Source: Strigamia acuminata (lineage: Eukaryota; Arthropoda; Chilopoda; Geophilomorpha; Linotaeniidae). From it: a stretch of DNA of 64,000 nucleotides. Positions 48,569 to 58,869 of the stretch are shown in pieces. The stretch lies in NCBI GenBank assembly GCA_949358305.1, contig OX442320.1:5038259-5102258 (forward strand), in the 5' to 3' direction. The translations under genes were made by a program, and so were the position numbers. How positions within the stretch are numbered: position 1 is the first letter of the stretch; every line of letters begins with the position of its first letter. Below the pieces are notes generated by a model that ran no database searches, was not told the origin of the DNA, and saw only the letters and a program-made list of their open reading frames with translations.

Positions 48569-48606
48569 TTATTATTGTTCCTAGAAAAATAGCAAACACA
48601 AATGTC

Positions 48607-48612
48607 AATAAA
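48607..48612 (+). terminator. Polyadenylation signal, family member 2
   Basis: AATAAA 39 bp after the putative terminal stop codon. Confidence 0.5.
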
Positions 48613-48809
48613 AAAAATGGAAAAAAGTGAAACAATTTGCTTTGGCTGGTCTTTATTCAACTATTAACAAATTTTACCACCAGATCACGTTTCAACACAT
48701 TAAAAAGGTTGCTGTGTATGGGATAAGCAGTATTCTCTACTAAAAGCATTAATGATGAACTCCATTGCAGGAAAAATACTAAATTTCAAGTCTACACTTA
48801 CATCTCATC

Positions 48810-51800
48810 ATGAGATACATCAAACTAAACGAAAAAACTTCATCTCCATATGAGTTTGTGATAAGACATGGATGTGGGCCTAACTATGTTCTCAACAGGC
48901 GGGCTGAATTTGAACACATGATACGGAGTCAGGTAAAAGGAAAAGCAATTGATTAAATCGATGTGTCAATTTGTCAATTTCAGGGTTTTCGATTTTGGTT
49001 CCGTTTCTGGCTCCTCTATTGCAATGAGTACAGAGGCAGTGAAAGTCGGAGGGTAATTAAAGATTGTTTAATCATGTTTAATATTTTTTTGTTTTTGTTT
49101 TTGTTTAGTTTGACGAAGAATGGCCCAAAATTAAAGCTTGGGCTTATATCAATATCCATGAAAAATTTTTACAAGGTTTTTGTTTTGATTTTGTTTTGGA
49201 TTTAATTGTTATTGCTTGTTTTTTTTTTTTAGGTTCACAAGACCAATCAATAGATTTTTGCTTAAACAAAGCTGTTAAAAGTTTATACCACCGTATGTGA
49301 ATCTGTTTAAATGTGTTTATAAATGAAGCGACAACGGTTCGGCAATGATATTTAATGTTTTGCAATTTTAAGAATTTTGCAATTTTAAGAATTTTGCAAT
49401 TTTAAGAATTTTGCAATTTTAAGAATTTTGCAATTTTAAGAATTTTGCAATTTTATGAATTTTGCAATTTTATGAATTTTGCAATTTTAAGAATTTTGCA
49501 ATTTTAAGAATTTTGCAATTTTAAGAATTTTGCAATTTTAAGAATTTTGCAATTTTAAGAATTTTGCAATTTTAAGAATTTTGCAATTTTAAGAATTTTG
49601 CAATTTTAACAATTTTGAAATTTTCACAGTTTTGCAATTTTAAGAATTTTGCAATTTTAAGAATTTTGCAATTTTAAGAATTCTGCAATTTTAACAATTT
49701 TGCAATTTTAACAATTTTGCAATTTTAACAATTTTGCACTTTTGGATTTGTCGAAAGAAACTTTGTCGCTTCTTTTGTAAACAGTTTTGCATCCACAAAA
49801 CTTGCATTCTTAATAAAATTTTGAATCTATTTTAATCAGATGAGGATTATGACCCCATAAAACATTGCGAATTCATGTTTCAAACCCCCAAAGAACAATT
49901 TATCAATCTGGTATAGTATAATCTACGGTAGAGATGGAAGCGGTTAGAGATTCTAAACGTGATTTCTATGGGCAAAGTAAAGTGAGTACAGTCGAGCCTC
50001 GTTATAACGAATCGAAAGGGACCAAAAAAATCAGTTCGTTGTAACGAAATTTTGTTATATCAAAATTATTTAACATAGTGTTCTATGGCCACCCAAACGT
50101 TTTTTAAGTATTCGCTACAATGAAAAATTTGTTATATCGCGGTTCGTTATAACGAAGTTCGACTGTATTTATTTCTGCACTAGCACCACCTCTAGTGGTA
50201 ACAATGAGAAGTAATAAAAACAACAAATTTCATCTTACCCGAATCCACCAAATCATCTGCAACAATAACTAACCGCAACCCAGTTTTATTTTAAGCCTAT
50301 TCCCACAAATGATTAAATTCAATTTTGAATTTTAGTTAACAGAATGTTCCAACATGACCTTTGGTGCTGCTCTGTGTTCAATCTTCTACACCTGGTCACA
50401 AGCTAAAGAGACAAACTCTTGCCGCGAGTATTGGGAATTACCTCAACAGTACCTTGAACCGGACTTCAAACCAGGAGTGCTGGAAACATTTTTAGTCGAT
50501 AACTGGAAGAACCGTATATTGGTTCTGCTTGGATTGCACAAAAAGTTTCAGCCACTTTGGCTGGAAAAATTGTTGAATGATTGTTCACGAACGACGGAGA
50601 TCATACCGGTGCTTAAAATGGATTCGGTGTTGTACGACGAAAAAATTACAAAAGTCATGAATGTCCGGAAGAATTTCTGGAGGATAAAGATTAAAGAGGT
50701 TGACGAACCCTTGAGGATAGATATTAGAGAAAGAATGGCTGTTCAATTGGTAATTTATGAAAGTTTTGTTGAATGTTTTATGTACAGTATACTCTGTACG
50801 GACCGCACCGTCATCGACTGGCCACACCGGTTTGATTTCGGTCAGAATATATCGCTTTAGATTCACAATATTCACCGCACCCTTGAATTTTAGCGTAACC
50901 GGTTTTGCAACCGTGTACACTATCCCAAGTAAAATAAATCTGCAGAATTCTGCAGAAAATTTACCTGTCAAAAAAATTCTGCAGAAAATCTTTTTTCTTT
51001 GCAGAATTCTGCAGAAAAATTGCCAGCCGAAAATATTCTGCAGAAAAGGTTAACATTTTTCTGCAGCATTCTGCAGAATTTTGTCATTTTTTCTGCAGAA
51101 TTCTGCAGAACCTTTTTCTCCTGGGTTGCGAGTGTTCTTCCGGATAAACGCTGTGCGGAACCGACAGTGCTCTTCCGGATAAACTGTACGGAACCGACAG
51201 TGCTCTTCCGGATAAACCCTGTACGGAACCGACAGTGCTCTTCCGGATAAACCCTGTACGGAACCGACAGTGCTCTTCCGGATAAACCCTGTACGGAACC
51301 GACAGTGCTCTTCCGGATGAACTCTGTACGGACCGGACAGAAGGACCGCAGTAAGCAAATCTTACGCCGGACAACTTTCTGGGACCCGTCTTATGTCCGG
51401 GCTACACAGAGTACACTGTAATGCTTACCTAACTATATCAAGTTTTTCTTTAATTAAGCCACTCGTCAGACATCCGACTACACATGAGGTCACTACACAA
51501 TGGAAAAGTGGGAGGTGGAGTGACTTGGCATTAGAACTAAGCAACATCAAACCCTGTTCCTTCTGTGGTCAACAACCTACTACACACATATACTGCAAAG
51601 TGTAAGCTATGAAGAGTCTCTCTAAAAACATCAGGTGCCGCTAGCCCCTCATGATTCTCCGTCGGAGGATGGTGATCCCCTGGTACCTGGTGCCCTAACG
51701 TGCCCGGCGCCCGTTTAGCCCAATGGTTAAGGTGGTTCTGTTTAGAAGTAGGCAAGCTAGGCTTTTACCTATACTCTGGCACACTATAAGATTGGCCTTT

Positions 51801-53220
51801 CTCCAAACCATTCTACTGGTGTAGTGATACCAAAAAATAGACCCAAACACCAGAATTGCACTTGATGTTCAGACATTGTAATCGAAAAAAAAATTCAGAA
51901 ATTGTTTGCTTTCCTGACAAAGCAACCAATAAACTGAACAAACATGAATATTGAAATATAAACAGCATAAAACTTAATTTTATGAATGGGAACAACATTT
52001 TATTATAAAATACAAATAAAAATAAATCATTTTAATCATTACAATAATCAAATTTTTTTTTAAAAAAAAGAAACTACTTTTCCTGGTGGTATGACACAGT
52101 CTACAGTTAGGAGTAATGAGGCTTGGCCAATGGGAGAAAGGCCAATCTTATAGTGGGCCAGAGTATAGGTCCTAGGACGCCAATTTTAACGTACAAAAAG
52201 TCTATCTCGAAATCCGACGCTCAAATTTTGACGAAACTTAGTTTAGCGTTTCTAATAGACTTTGACCGATATCGATATTTTGAAGTATCGCCGATACCGA
52301 TAATCGGCAACCGAATATCGGCCAATACCAACACCTAGCTCTTGCGGTTTTTGAGTTACACCATTTTTAACGTAGACCTAAAGACTCTAAATCTTTCTAT
52401 CGTGTTTCAAAAATAACGCAAGATTTGAATTTGCCGCCATTTGTGCAGTAAATTTTTGGCGACCCTGAAACAACAACAAATTGACAGCTAAGAGTTTAGG
52501 GTTAGGTTTAGGGTTAGTGAAAATGGAGTGTTACACGATACAACAACGTGTTTAGGGTTGGTAAACATGGAGCATTACGCGATACAACAACGTGTAACAA
52601 TACAATTACTCAAGAGACATTTCCTGGTCGTGTACTCTCTCGTTTCGGTGATCAGAATTGGCCCCCTAGATCGTGTGATTTAACACCATTAGATTTCTTT
52701 TTATGGGGTTATTTGAATTCAAAGGTCTATGTCAACAAGCCCACAACCACCCGTGCATTACAATTCTGATCACCGAAACGAGAGAGTACACGACCAGGAA
52801 ATGTCTCTTGCAGTAATTGTATTGTTACACGTTGTTGTATCGCGTAATGCTTCATGTTTACCAACCCTAAACACGTTGTTGTATCGTGTAACACTCCATT
52901 TTCACTAACCCTAAACCTAACCCTAAACTCTTAGCTGTCAATTTGTTGTTGTTTCAGGGTCGCCAAAAATTTACTGCACGAATGGCGGCTAATTCAAATC
53001 TTGCGTTATTTTTGGGACACCCTATAGAAAGTTCTTCATTTCTCTAGATGTATCGAAGAAAACTGGCCGATTCCAAGATGGTACTGCAACCTAGAATGCC
53101 TAAGTCACTCATCATTTATCACTTGTCTTGCCAATTTGTAATTATGTTTTTGTGTTTTTAGGGGAAGATTGGTTTCGATTTCATTACAAAGACCATGAAT
53201 TATCAGCACCACAATTTTAA
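48810..53220 (+). CDS. MYND-like zinc-finger protein, tandem family member 3
   Basis: Nine exons: 48810-48932, 48984-49052, 49109-49175, 49233-49292, 49840-49910, 50336-50749, 51459-51601, 53048-53103, 53162-53220; 1062 nt, 353 residues. Intron phases 0,0,1,1,0,0,2,1 match member 4. Conserved blocks: GCGPNYVLNR, FWFRFWLLYC, CSNMTFGAALC, PGVLETFLVDNW. The finger is complete: CSFC, CKVC, then 11 residues with Trp fifth, C-N-L-E-C, and W-F-R-F-H-Y-K-D-H giving H-x3-H. The N-terminal region is of unknown function. Introns carry a 17-bp minisatellite, a pogo-like MITE, a CTGCAG element, a tandem 36-bp repeat, a TIR element and a mariner-type foldback ending about 20 bp before the exon 8 acceptor. 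The exon 8 donor (GTCACT) is weak, though the frame requires it. Confidence 0.83.
49350..49745. repeat. 17-bp minisatellite (TTTTGCAATTTTAAGAA) in family member 3 intron
   Basis: About 23 units of 17 bp in the intron between exons 4 and 5. Confidence 0.92.
49987..50168. mobile_element. Complete pogo/Tigger-like MITE
   Basis: TA-flanked, with ends ACAGTCGAGCCTCGTTATAA and TTATAACGAAGTTCGACTGT. About 180 bp. It looks like the unit from which the GTTATAACGAA arrays of this cluster arose. Intron between exons 5 and 6 of family member 3. Confidence 0.75.
50924..51125. mobile_element. CTGCAG-rich foldback element, copy B
   Basis: Begins CCCAAGTAAAATAAATCTGC and ends CCTTTTTCTCCTGGG; the interior is TTCTGCAGAATTCTGCAG palindromes. 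It lies in the intron between exons 6 and 7 of family member 3. Confidence 0.78.
51127..51340. repeat. 36-bp tandem repeat (CGGAACCGACAGTGCTCTTC core)
   Basis: About six units of roughly 36 bp with CCGGATAAACCCTGTACGGA between cores; G+C-rich compared with neighbours. The open frames through it are repeat artefacts. Confidence 0.85.
51766..52171. mobile_element. TIR element (CACTGGTGTAGTG family), complete copy
   Basis: About 38-bp inverted ends (ACCTATACTCTGGCACACTA and complement, one mismatch). The core has TACTGGTGTAGTGATACC and, near the right end, GGCCAATGGGAG. About 406 bp, non-coding. Intron between exons 7 and 8 of family member 3. Confidence 0.78.
52399..53026. mobile_element. Mariner/Tc1-type foldback with transposase fragment
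   Basis: Two arms of about 250 bp in near-perfect inverted orientation flank about 100 bp in the middle. That middle (about 52655-52760, plus strand) encodes N-W-P-P-R-S-C-D-L-T-P-L-D-F-F-L-W-G-Y-L, the motif around the third catalytic acid of mariner-like transposases. The right terminus GGGACACCCTATA is typical of these ends. The palindrome may fold into a long hairpin in the pre-mRNA. Confidence 0.78.
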
Positions 53221-53244
53221 CTTCTATTTTCTATCTGTTGAAAA

Positions 53245-53250
53245 AATAAA
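53245..53250 (+). terminator. Polyadenylation signal, family member 3
   Basis: AATAAA 25 bp after the stop, repeated shortly downstream. Confidence 0.65.
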
Positions 53251-53477
53251 TAAATAAAGAAAAAATGAAAAAATCATTTTCAATTCAATAAAAAAATAAA
53301 ATTTGCAAACAATGACTTTAGTGTTTTTGCCACTAGGTTTCTCTTCAGTATCAAAATGAAGTTCAAGAAATTGTAAATCCAAGCAGAATACAAACAATAT
53401 CTCCAACACCTACTGTGTCTCATCTAAATTTTGTGTGTCATTAGTGAGATCTGAGTCAGTTATATCCAGAAAACAAG

Positions 53478-56400
53478 ATGAGATACATAGTTTTAGAAGC
53501 TGAAGAATATCCTTTTGAATCCATACTAGTGAAAGGTTGTGGGCCTAATTTTGTTCTCAATAGACAGGATGATTTCCAGCTAATGATCAGAGATCAAGTA
53601 ATTGACATTGAGCAACAACAGTTGAGTGTCTCTTGATGAAACATTTTATTATTGCAGGGAATGATTTTTTGGTTTAGATTGTGGTTGACGTTTTGCAAGA
53701 ATCCTTGCTGCACATTGCTCAAAGCGGTAACTATAAATTGAATGTTTGTGTATTTATATAAATTTTTACCTAAATTGTACACTAGTAGCTGGAAGATCAG
53801 TGGCCAATAACAAGCTGTTGGGCAAATGTTGAAATACACAATGAATTTTTAACAGGTACCTACTATCTTCGGTATCAAAAATACGTTGAAATTATACTGT
53901 AATGTATTGCTATATGCCGTATTTCGTCGAATTTAAGTCACCCTCGAATGCAAGCCGCTTTCGATTACAAGCTGCAGCCAATATTCAAAAATATTCACAA
54001 AAAATTACTGGATCATGGAATTTCTTTTGTGAAAGAAACATTTATTATAGGTCGTGGCAATTCAAGTCGAACTTTGTTATAACGAGCTGTATTATAACGA
54101 ATTTTTTGTTATAACGATTTTTTTATTATAACGAAGTTTTTGGTTTTAACGATTTTTTTGAAAAACGATTTTTTTGTTATAACGAATTTTTTGGTTTTAA
54201 CTATTTTTTGGTTTTAACTATTTTTTTGTTATACCGAAATTTTTGTTATAACGAATTTTCTGTTAAACGAATTTTTTGTTACGAATTTTTTGTTATAACG
54301 AATTTTCTGTTAAACGAATTTTTTGTTATAACAAATTTTTTGTTATAACGAATTTTTTGTTCTTATGAATTTTTTGTTATAACGAATTTTTTGTTATAAC
54401 AAATACCTAAAAATGGCTTGGTAGGTTGATTGGCCCTAGAACACCATGTTAAAAAAATTTGATATAACGAAGCTCGATTGAATAAGCCCAACTGTTAATC
54501 GAAGAAATACGATATTTTAAAATGCATTTTGTAATACATTTTTGCATGCTGTTGGTTTTGCAAATAATAATACATTTTGTTAAATATAAGCCTACCATAC
54601 CGCCCCGTTTAATAGCCCGGGCGTTTAATTCTGTTTTTGACCAGCTGTAAATGCCCGGCGCTTAAACGGGGCTGGCGATTAAATGAATCCCGGCTATTAA
54701 ACGGGGCGGTACGGTATTATGAAATGAATACATTTCCTGCCAATGAATTAATTTTAATTCTTAAGCATGTTTCAGGTTCAATGGAAGATGCAATAAGCTA
54801 CGGATTGAAAGCAATAAGCAGTTTACAAGCACCTGGTATGTCCAAACATGTGTCTCACTATTTTGTACATACAATTCAGGAAATTTTTTCAGAAAACACA
54901 AACAAAACAGGTTTCGAAGACTACCAGATCAAACCCAAGTTCAAATCCTTGGTAAACTGCCAACTTATCTTCATACAAAACCATCTATCCCAACTTTGAA
55001 CTTATCTTCATTGCCATTCATCTCTTTCAGCTACAAGAGTATTCCGACATGATGTTCGGAGCCTTTCTTTGTTCGATGTTCTACAAATGGATCTACGCCG
55101 ACACCTGTGACAGCAAAACTCAAACATACTGGAAATCTCCACCTGAATATTTAAATCTCAAATACAAACCAGGAATCTTAGAGGAATACTTAGTCAAGGA
55201 ATGGAAGGAAAAAGTGATCACACTGCTCGGTCTTAGCTACAACAAGATCCCGCGATGGATAATCACATTTCTGCATCAAGGACCGATGAACTTGAAAGAG
55301 AACGTTAACGGCAACGCATTCTGCATGTACACACACAACCTCAGTAAAGTTATGAGGCTACGAAAGGAACATATGCGGGATAAAGTTGCAAGGCTCGATG
55401 AACTTCCTATGTACAAGGAATTTAGTGCTCTGGTATATACATTTGATTAATGAGCACGATACAAACATAATCAAAATGTCGTTCAAAGAACACATATGGC
55501 GCTGATTCAAATAAACACTGGGGTATTTATTAGAGAGGTTCTCCCAGTAAAAAAAATCAACAGAATTCTGCAGAAAATTTGCCTGTCGAAAAAATTCTGC
55601 AGAAAATCTTTTTTCTCTACAGAATTCTGCAGAAAAATTGCCAGCCGAAAATATTCTGCAGAAAAGGTTAAGATTTTTCTGCAGCATTCTGCAGAATTTT
55701 GTAATTTTTTCTGCAGAAAATTTTTCTGCAGAGCATGCAGAATTCTGCAGAACCTTTTTCTCCTGGGCTGCTAGGCGGAGGACGGCAACAGCAACTGGAA
55801 GAATTAGCTCCGCCCACACGTTGCCGTTGTTTTTACCCGTTCTCCAACAACGTCTGGATCAACAATTACACGTCGTTATGAACAAAACCTTCGCGCAACG
55901 GCAAACTTAGCTCCGCCTGCGTGACTTCAACACAAAAAGTGATGACGTTTGGCGTCAGCCGTTCGGCTTTAACGCCGAGGAGAACCTCTCTTAATTTTTC
56001 AAACCTGACTCCCCCGTCGCCTATTTGAAGCCCGGCACTTAATCGGGCTAATTCCCTAAATCGCCGTTGACCCCCGGCGGTTAAATGGGCCCCGATGACT
56101 ATGAGAATGATAAAGACAACCGATTATGATAATTAGAAACGTTCTGCCAAGAGTAGGACCGGAACGGCAACTTCTAAAGCTTATTTACTGTGTTTACTTA
56201 ATTTCATCATGCAGCTGTAGAGACAATTTTAGTAGGTTTTTCCAAAAATTACGTAGAGAAATATTTTTAGTAAATCATGTTTTTAGACTAATTAGGCCAT
56301 GCTCTACCACTTTCTAATTGGAATTATTGCTTTATCGCTTGGCGTTCAAAAGTTCCAAATTGAATTCTGTCCTTCCCAAGGTCAGAGGTCAAATTTGAGG

Positions 56401-57190
56401 ATGCCATCAGATTCGCAACGGATGATTTCCTATATGGGTTTTTTTTTCGGTTTTCTGATATCTCAAGTATTTTGAAAATTACTTGGGGGGGGGGGGGGTT
56501 CAGACTTTTGGGACACCCGGTAGAACTGATTCATAAATGCTAAGGAAGTGTAGGTTGCAATGCAACACAACAACTTTACATCCAACCAATCAGGAGCGAC
56601 TTCAATCTCGCTAGACTTGCATTACCTTACCACTATACTTCATCTAAGCTTACCTTACCTTTGCGTACTTTACTTTCAAGTGGGAACCCACCTTAACAGT
56701 TCACGAAAGCACAGACACTTAGCACTTGCAGGTCTTGCGGAGCGGAAACTTTTATTGAGATTAATCAGAATCTTGTGTATATAAAAACTTATACGCTTAA
56801 CTGATTTCAGAGTGAGAATTCTGACATTCAATTGACTCTAAATAGTACTCAAACTGACCTAGCAAAAGATGTTTCATCCAAAAGAAAAATGTGTGCCCAC
56901 TGTAAGGCTGTTGAAATTATTTACACAAAGTTCAGAATGTGCCCCAAGTAAGTTCCACATTTAAGATAATTAAGAAAAACAAGATCCAACTTTAACATTT
57001 CCTTCTAATAAGATGTGTCGAACAACGCTGGGTCAAACCGGTCTACTACTGCAGTGACATGTGCCAATGTAAGCAGTTAATAACTTCAATTAATTAATCC
57101 CAACATTGTTTAAATGCACTTTCAGTGAACCACTGGTTCCAGAAGCACTGCAGTGAACATTCATCAAGAAGAGATCTAAATTTGCAATAA
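53478..57190 (+). CDS. MYND-like zinc-finger protein, tandem family member 4
   Basis: Nine exons: 53478-53597, 53658-53726, 53789-53855, 54776-54835, 54893-54951, 55031-55432, 56811-56947, 57013-57068, 57126-57190; 1035 nt, 344 residues. Conserved blocks: GCGPNFVLNR (20-29), FWFRLWLTFC, then S-D-M-M-F-G-A-F-L-C, and PGILEEYLVKEW. The finger is the closest to a classical MYND: CAHC, CPKC, 11 residues with Trp fifth, Y-Y-C-S-D-M-C-Q, H-W-F-Q-K-H-C-S-E-H. Even here the ligand pair is best read as H-x3-H, with Trp three residues before the first His. The first Cys of the paralogues' C-to-C block is replaced by Tyr (E-Y-S-D-M). The N-terminal region is not recognised. Last of the array; nothing similar follows to the window end. 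The long intron before the finger exons holds a CTGCAG element. Confidence 0.84.
54060..54480. repeat. GTTATAACGAA array in family member 4 intron
   Basis: Degenerate TTTTTTGTTATAACGAATTT units with pogo-like ends (CAAGTCGAACTTTGTTATAA; GATATAACGAAGCTCGATTG). Intron between exons 3 and 4. Confidence 0.75.
54596..54718. mobile_element. Short TIR element (CCGCCCCGTTTAATAGCC family)
   Basis: Inverted ends TACCGCCCCGTTTAATAGCC and complement, about 123 bp. Related CCCGG/TTTAA fragments occur near 27470, 30930, 36460, 56000 and 58615. Confidence 0.7.
55543..55767. mobile_element. CTGCAG-rich foldback element, copy C
   Basis: Begins CCCAGTAAAAAAAATC and ends CCTTTTTCTCCTGGG. Same orientation as copy B and in the equivalent intron of member 4. 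Confidence 0.78.
55768..56810. other. Remainder of the long intron of family member 4
   Basis: Fragments of CCCGG/TTAAT dispersed repeat (about 55995-56100) and a poly(G) run near 56485 beside a mariner-like end (TTTTGGGACACCC). No coding sequence. Confidence 0.5.
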
Positions 57191-57271
57191 CTTAACTCCA
57201 AAAACTCAATTTAAAACATAGTTTACTTCAAGATCACCTAAAAACAGATGCAAACTTGATATAATTGTGTG

Positions 57272-57277
57272 AATAAA
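57272..57277 (+). terminator. Polyadenylation signal, family member 4
   Basis: AATAAA 82 bp after the stop codon. Confidence 0.6.
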
Positions 57278-57850
57278 TATGTTAATGACTTCTGTATTCA
57301 ATATATTCATCCATTGTTCAATTCTTGTCTAACAGATGGCAGCAGCAGCTTTCATCAGCTTAAAGGGTTAATACTATGACTGGAATTAATAGTTGTTGAG
57401 CTCATTTTTAACTTTTCACATGACCTTATCTGGAGTGAGTTTTTTTGTTATTTATCTTTCAGCTACTTTAAAATGCTGTTTATCATGCACACTTGACGTT
57501 TCCTTTCTTGCCAGGATAGTAATAACAACACTTAGAGATTAATCTCACCTAAATCTGCCCAGACTGGAAAATCAACAAAAGGACAATAAACTTCCCACAA
57601 TTAAGGATAAAATACTGAAAAACACACATTTATAAGCAAAGTTAATAAACTTCTTAATCTATACAATCATTCATAATTTATGCTGCATCATTCTGCATAT
57701 CATACTCCTTAAAATGGCTCCTACGGCACCTAATCTGTTCAACAGAGCGAGTAAAATTCAAAAGCGATATTACTAGCGATATTACTCAATCTAATGCATA
57801 ACTCTTTCGTGTGTATGGGAGTTACCGTAGTTTCTCACAGTTCTCGCAAG
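57278..57850. other. Gene-free stretch
   Basis: AT-rich, nothing recognised. Confidence 0.55.
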
Positions 57851-57858
57851 AGAAGGAC

Positions 57859-58867
57859 CAGGGGGTACGACATTCGACCGAATCTCCGACATGGGCTTTC
57901 GAATCCCGTTCCGAATTCCCCAATCTCTGAATCCCAAATCTTTACGTTTTATAAAAATTTTGAATTTTATGTCGAAAATTCAAATGCTCGGGTGTTTAAA
58001 GGTCAAGTGCACTGAGTGGGATTTTTACATTTTCTGAAAGCCCATATTAAAAAACTAACAATCATCGGGTAAAAAATTAAATTGTTTTAGTAATTATTTT
58101 ATAATAACAATCCAAAAACGTAGTTAACAAAAAGCAATGCATGATGGTCGCAGACGTCTTGCCCTGCGTCATCAGTTCGAATCAGACAGTCATGCACACG
58201 CGCAGACTGACTGTCGATTCAAAATTCGATTCGTAAATTTTTAAATGATTCAAGATTGTTCAAAAATGTTTTTTTTATTTAGCATTGATAGCAACTAGGA
58301 CAAAATTATGTTTTTAAGAATTTAAAATCAATCCTGTCATTGAAAAACAATGGATTGATTGAGGTCGGACATCTTGGATCCACCCAGATCCAAGAACTAG
58401 ATCCAGGTCAAATGAACTGTAGAACTGACTACGTCATACTCCCATCACGCATTGCTGTTTGATTCTTACGTTTTTGGATTGTTATTATAAAATAATTACC
58501 GCAACAATTTAATTTTTTTTATGATGATTATTGGTTTTTTAGTACGGGCTTTCATAAAATGTAAAAATCCCACTCAGTGCACTTGACCTTTAATAGTTTT
58601 TTTGAGCCGACCCCCGGCGTCAATTAGAAACCCGGTGTTTATTCGGGCCTCTATGGTATACATTTCTGGTATTATTTCTGTCCCAAATTACGGTACACAT
58701 TTGAGGCTTTATATAATATTTATCATTATAAAAATACAAAATTAATATAATTTAGTTAAATTATACTCCGTATTAAAATAATCATCTAAATCTATCCGAA
58801 TCCCAACCGAATTCCATCCGAATGATTCCAATCTCTGACACGCAGATTCTGATTGTCGTAACCCCTG
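57859..58867. mobile_element. hAT-like GATTCGG element, interrupted
   Basis: Ends CAGGGGGTACGACATTCGAC and TCTGATTGTCGTAACCCCTG match 39870-40613. Flanked by 7-bp direct repeats GAAGGAC (57852-57858 and 58868-58874). Split by the MITE at 58000-58589. Confidence 0.72.
58000..58589. mobile_element. piggyBac-type MITE flanked by TTAA, long TIRs
   Basis: Perfect TTAA on both sides (57996-57999 and 58590-58593). Inverted arms of about 130 bp start AGGTCAAGTGCACTGAGTGG and its complement. About 590 bp with no transposase. It is nested in the hAT-like element, so it is the younger insertion. Confidence 0.85.
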
Positions 58868-58869
58868 GA

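Noticed and set aside
51705-51766. tRNA-like A box (TTTAGCCCAATGGTTAAGG)
   Set aside because: No matching B box or cloverleaf follows; the sequence is cut by the TIR element at 51766. At most the head of a tRNA-derived SINE.
58165-58185. GTTCGAATC resembling a tRNA B box
   Set aside because: Lies inside the piggyBac-type MITE with no A box or stem structure around it.
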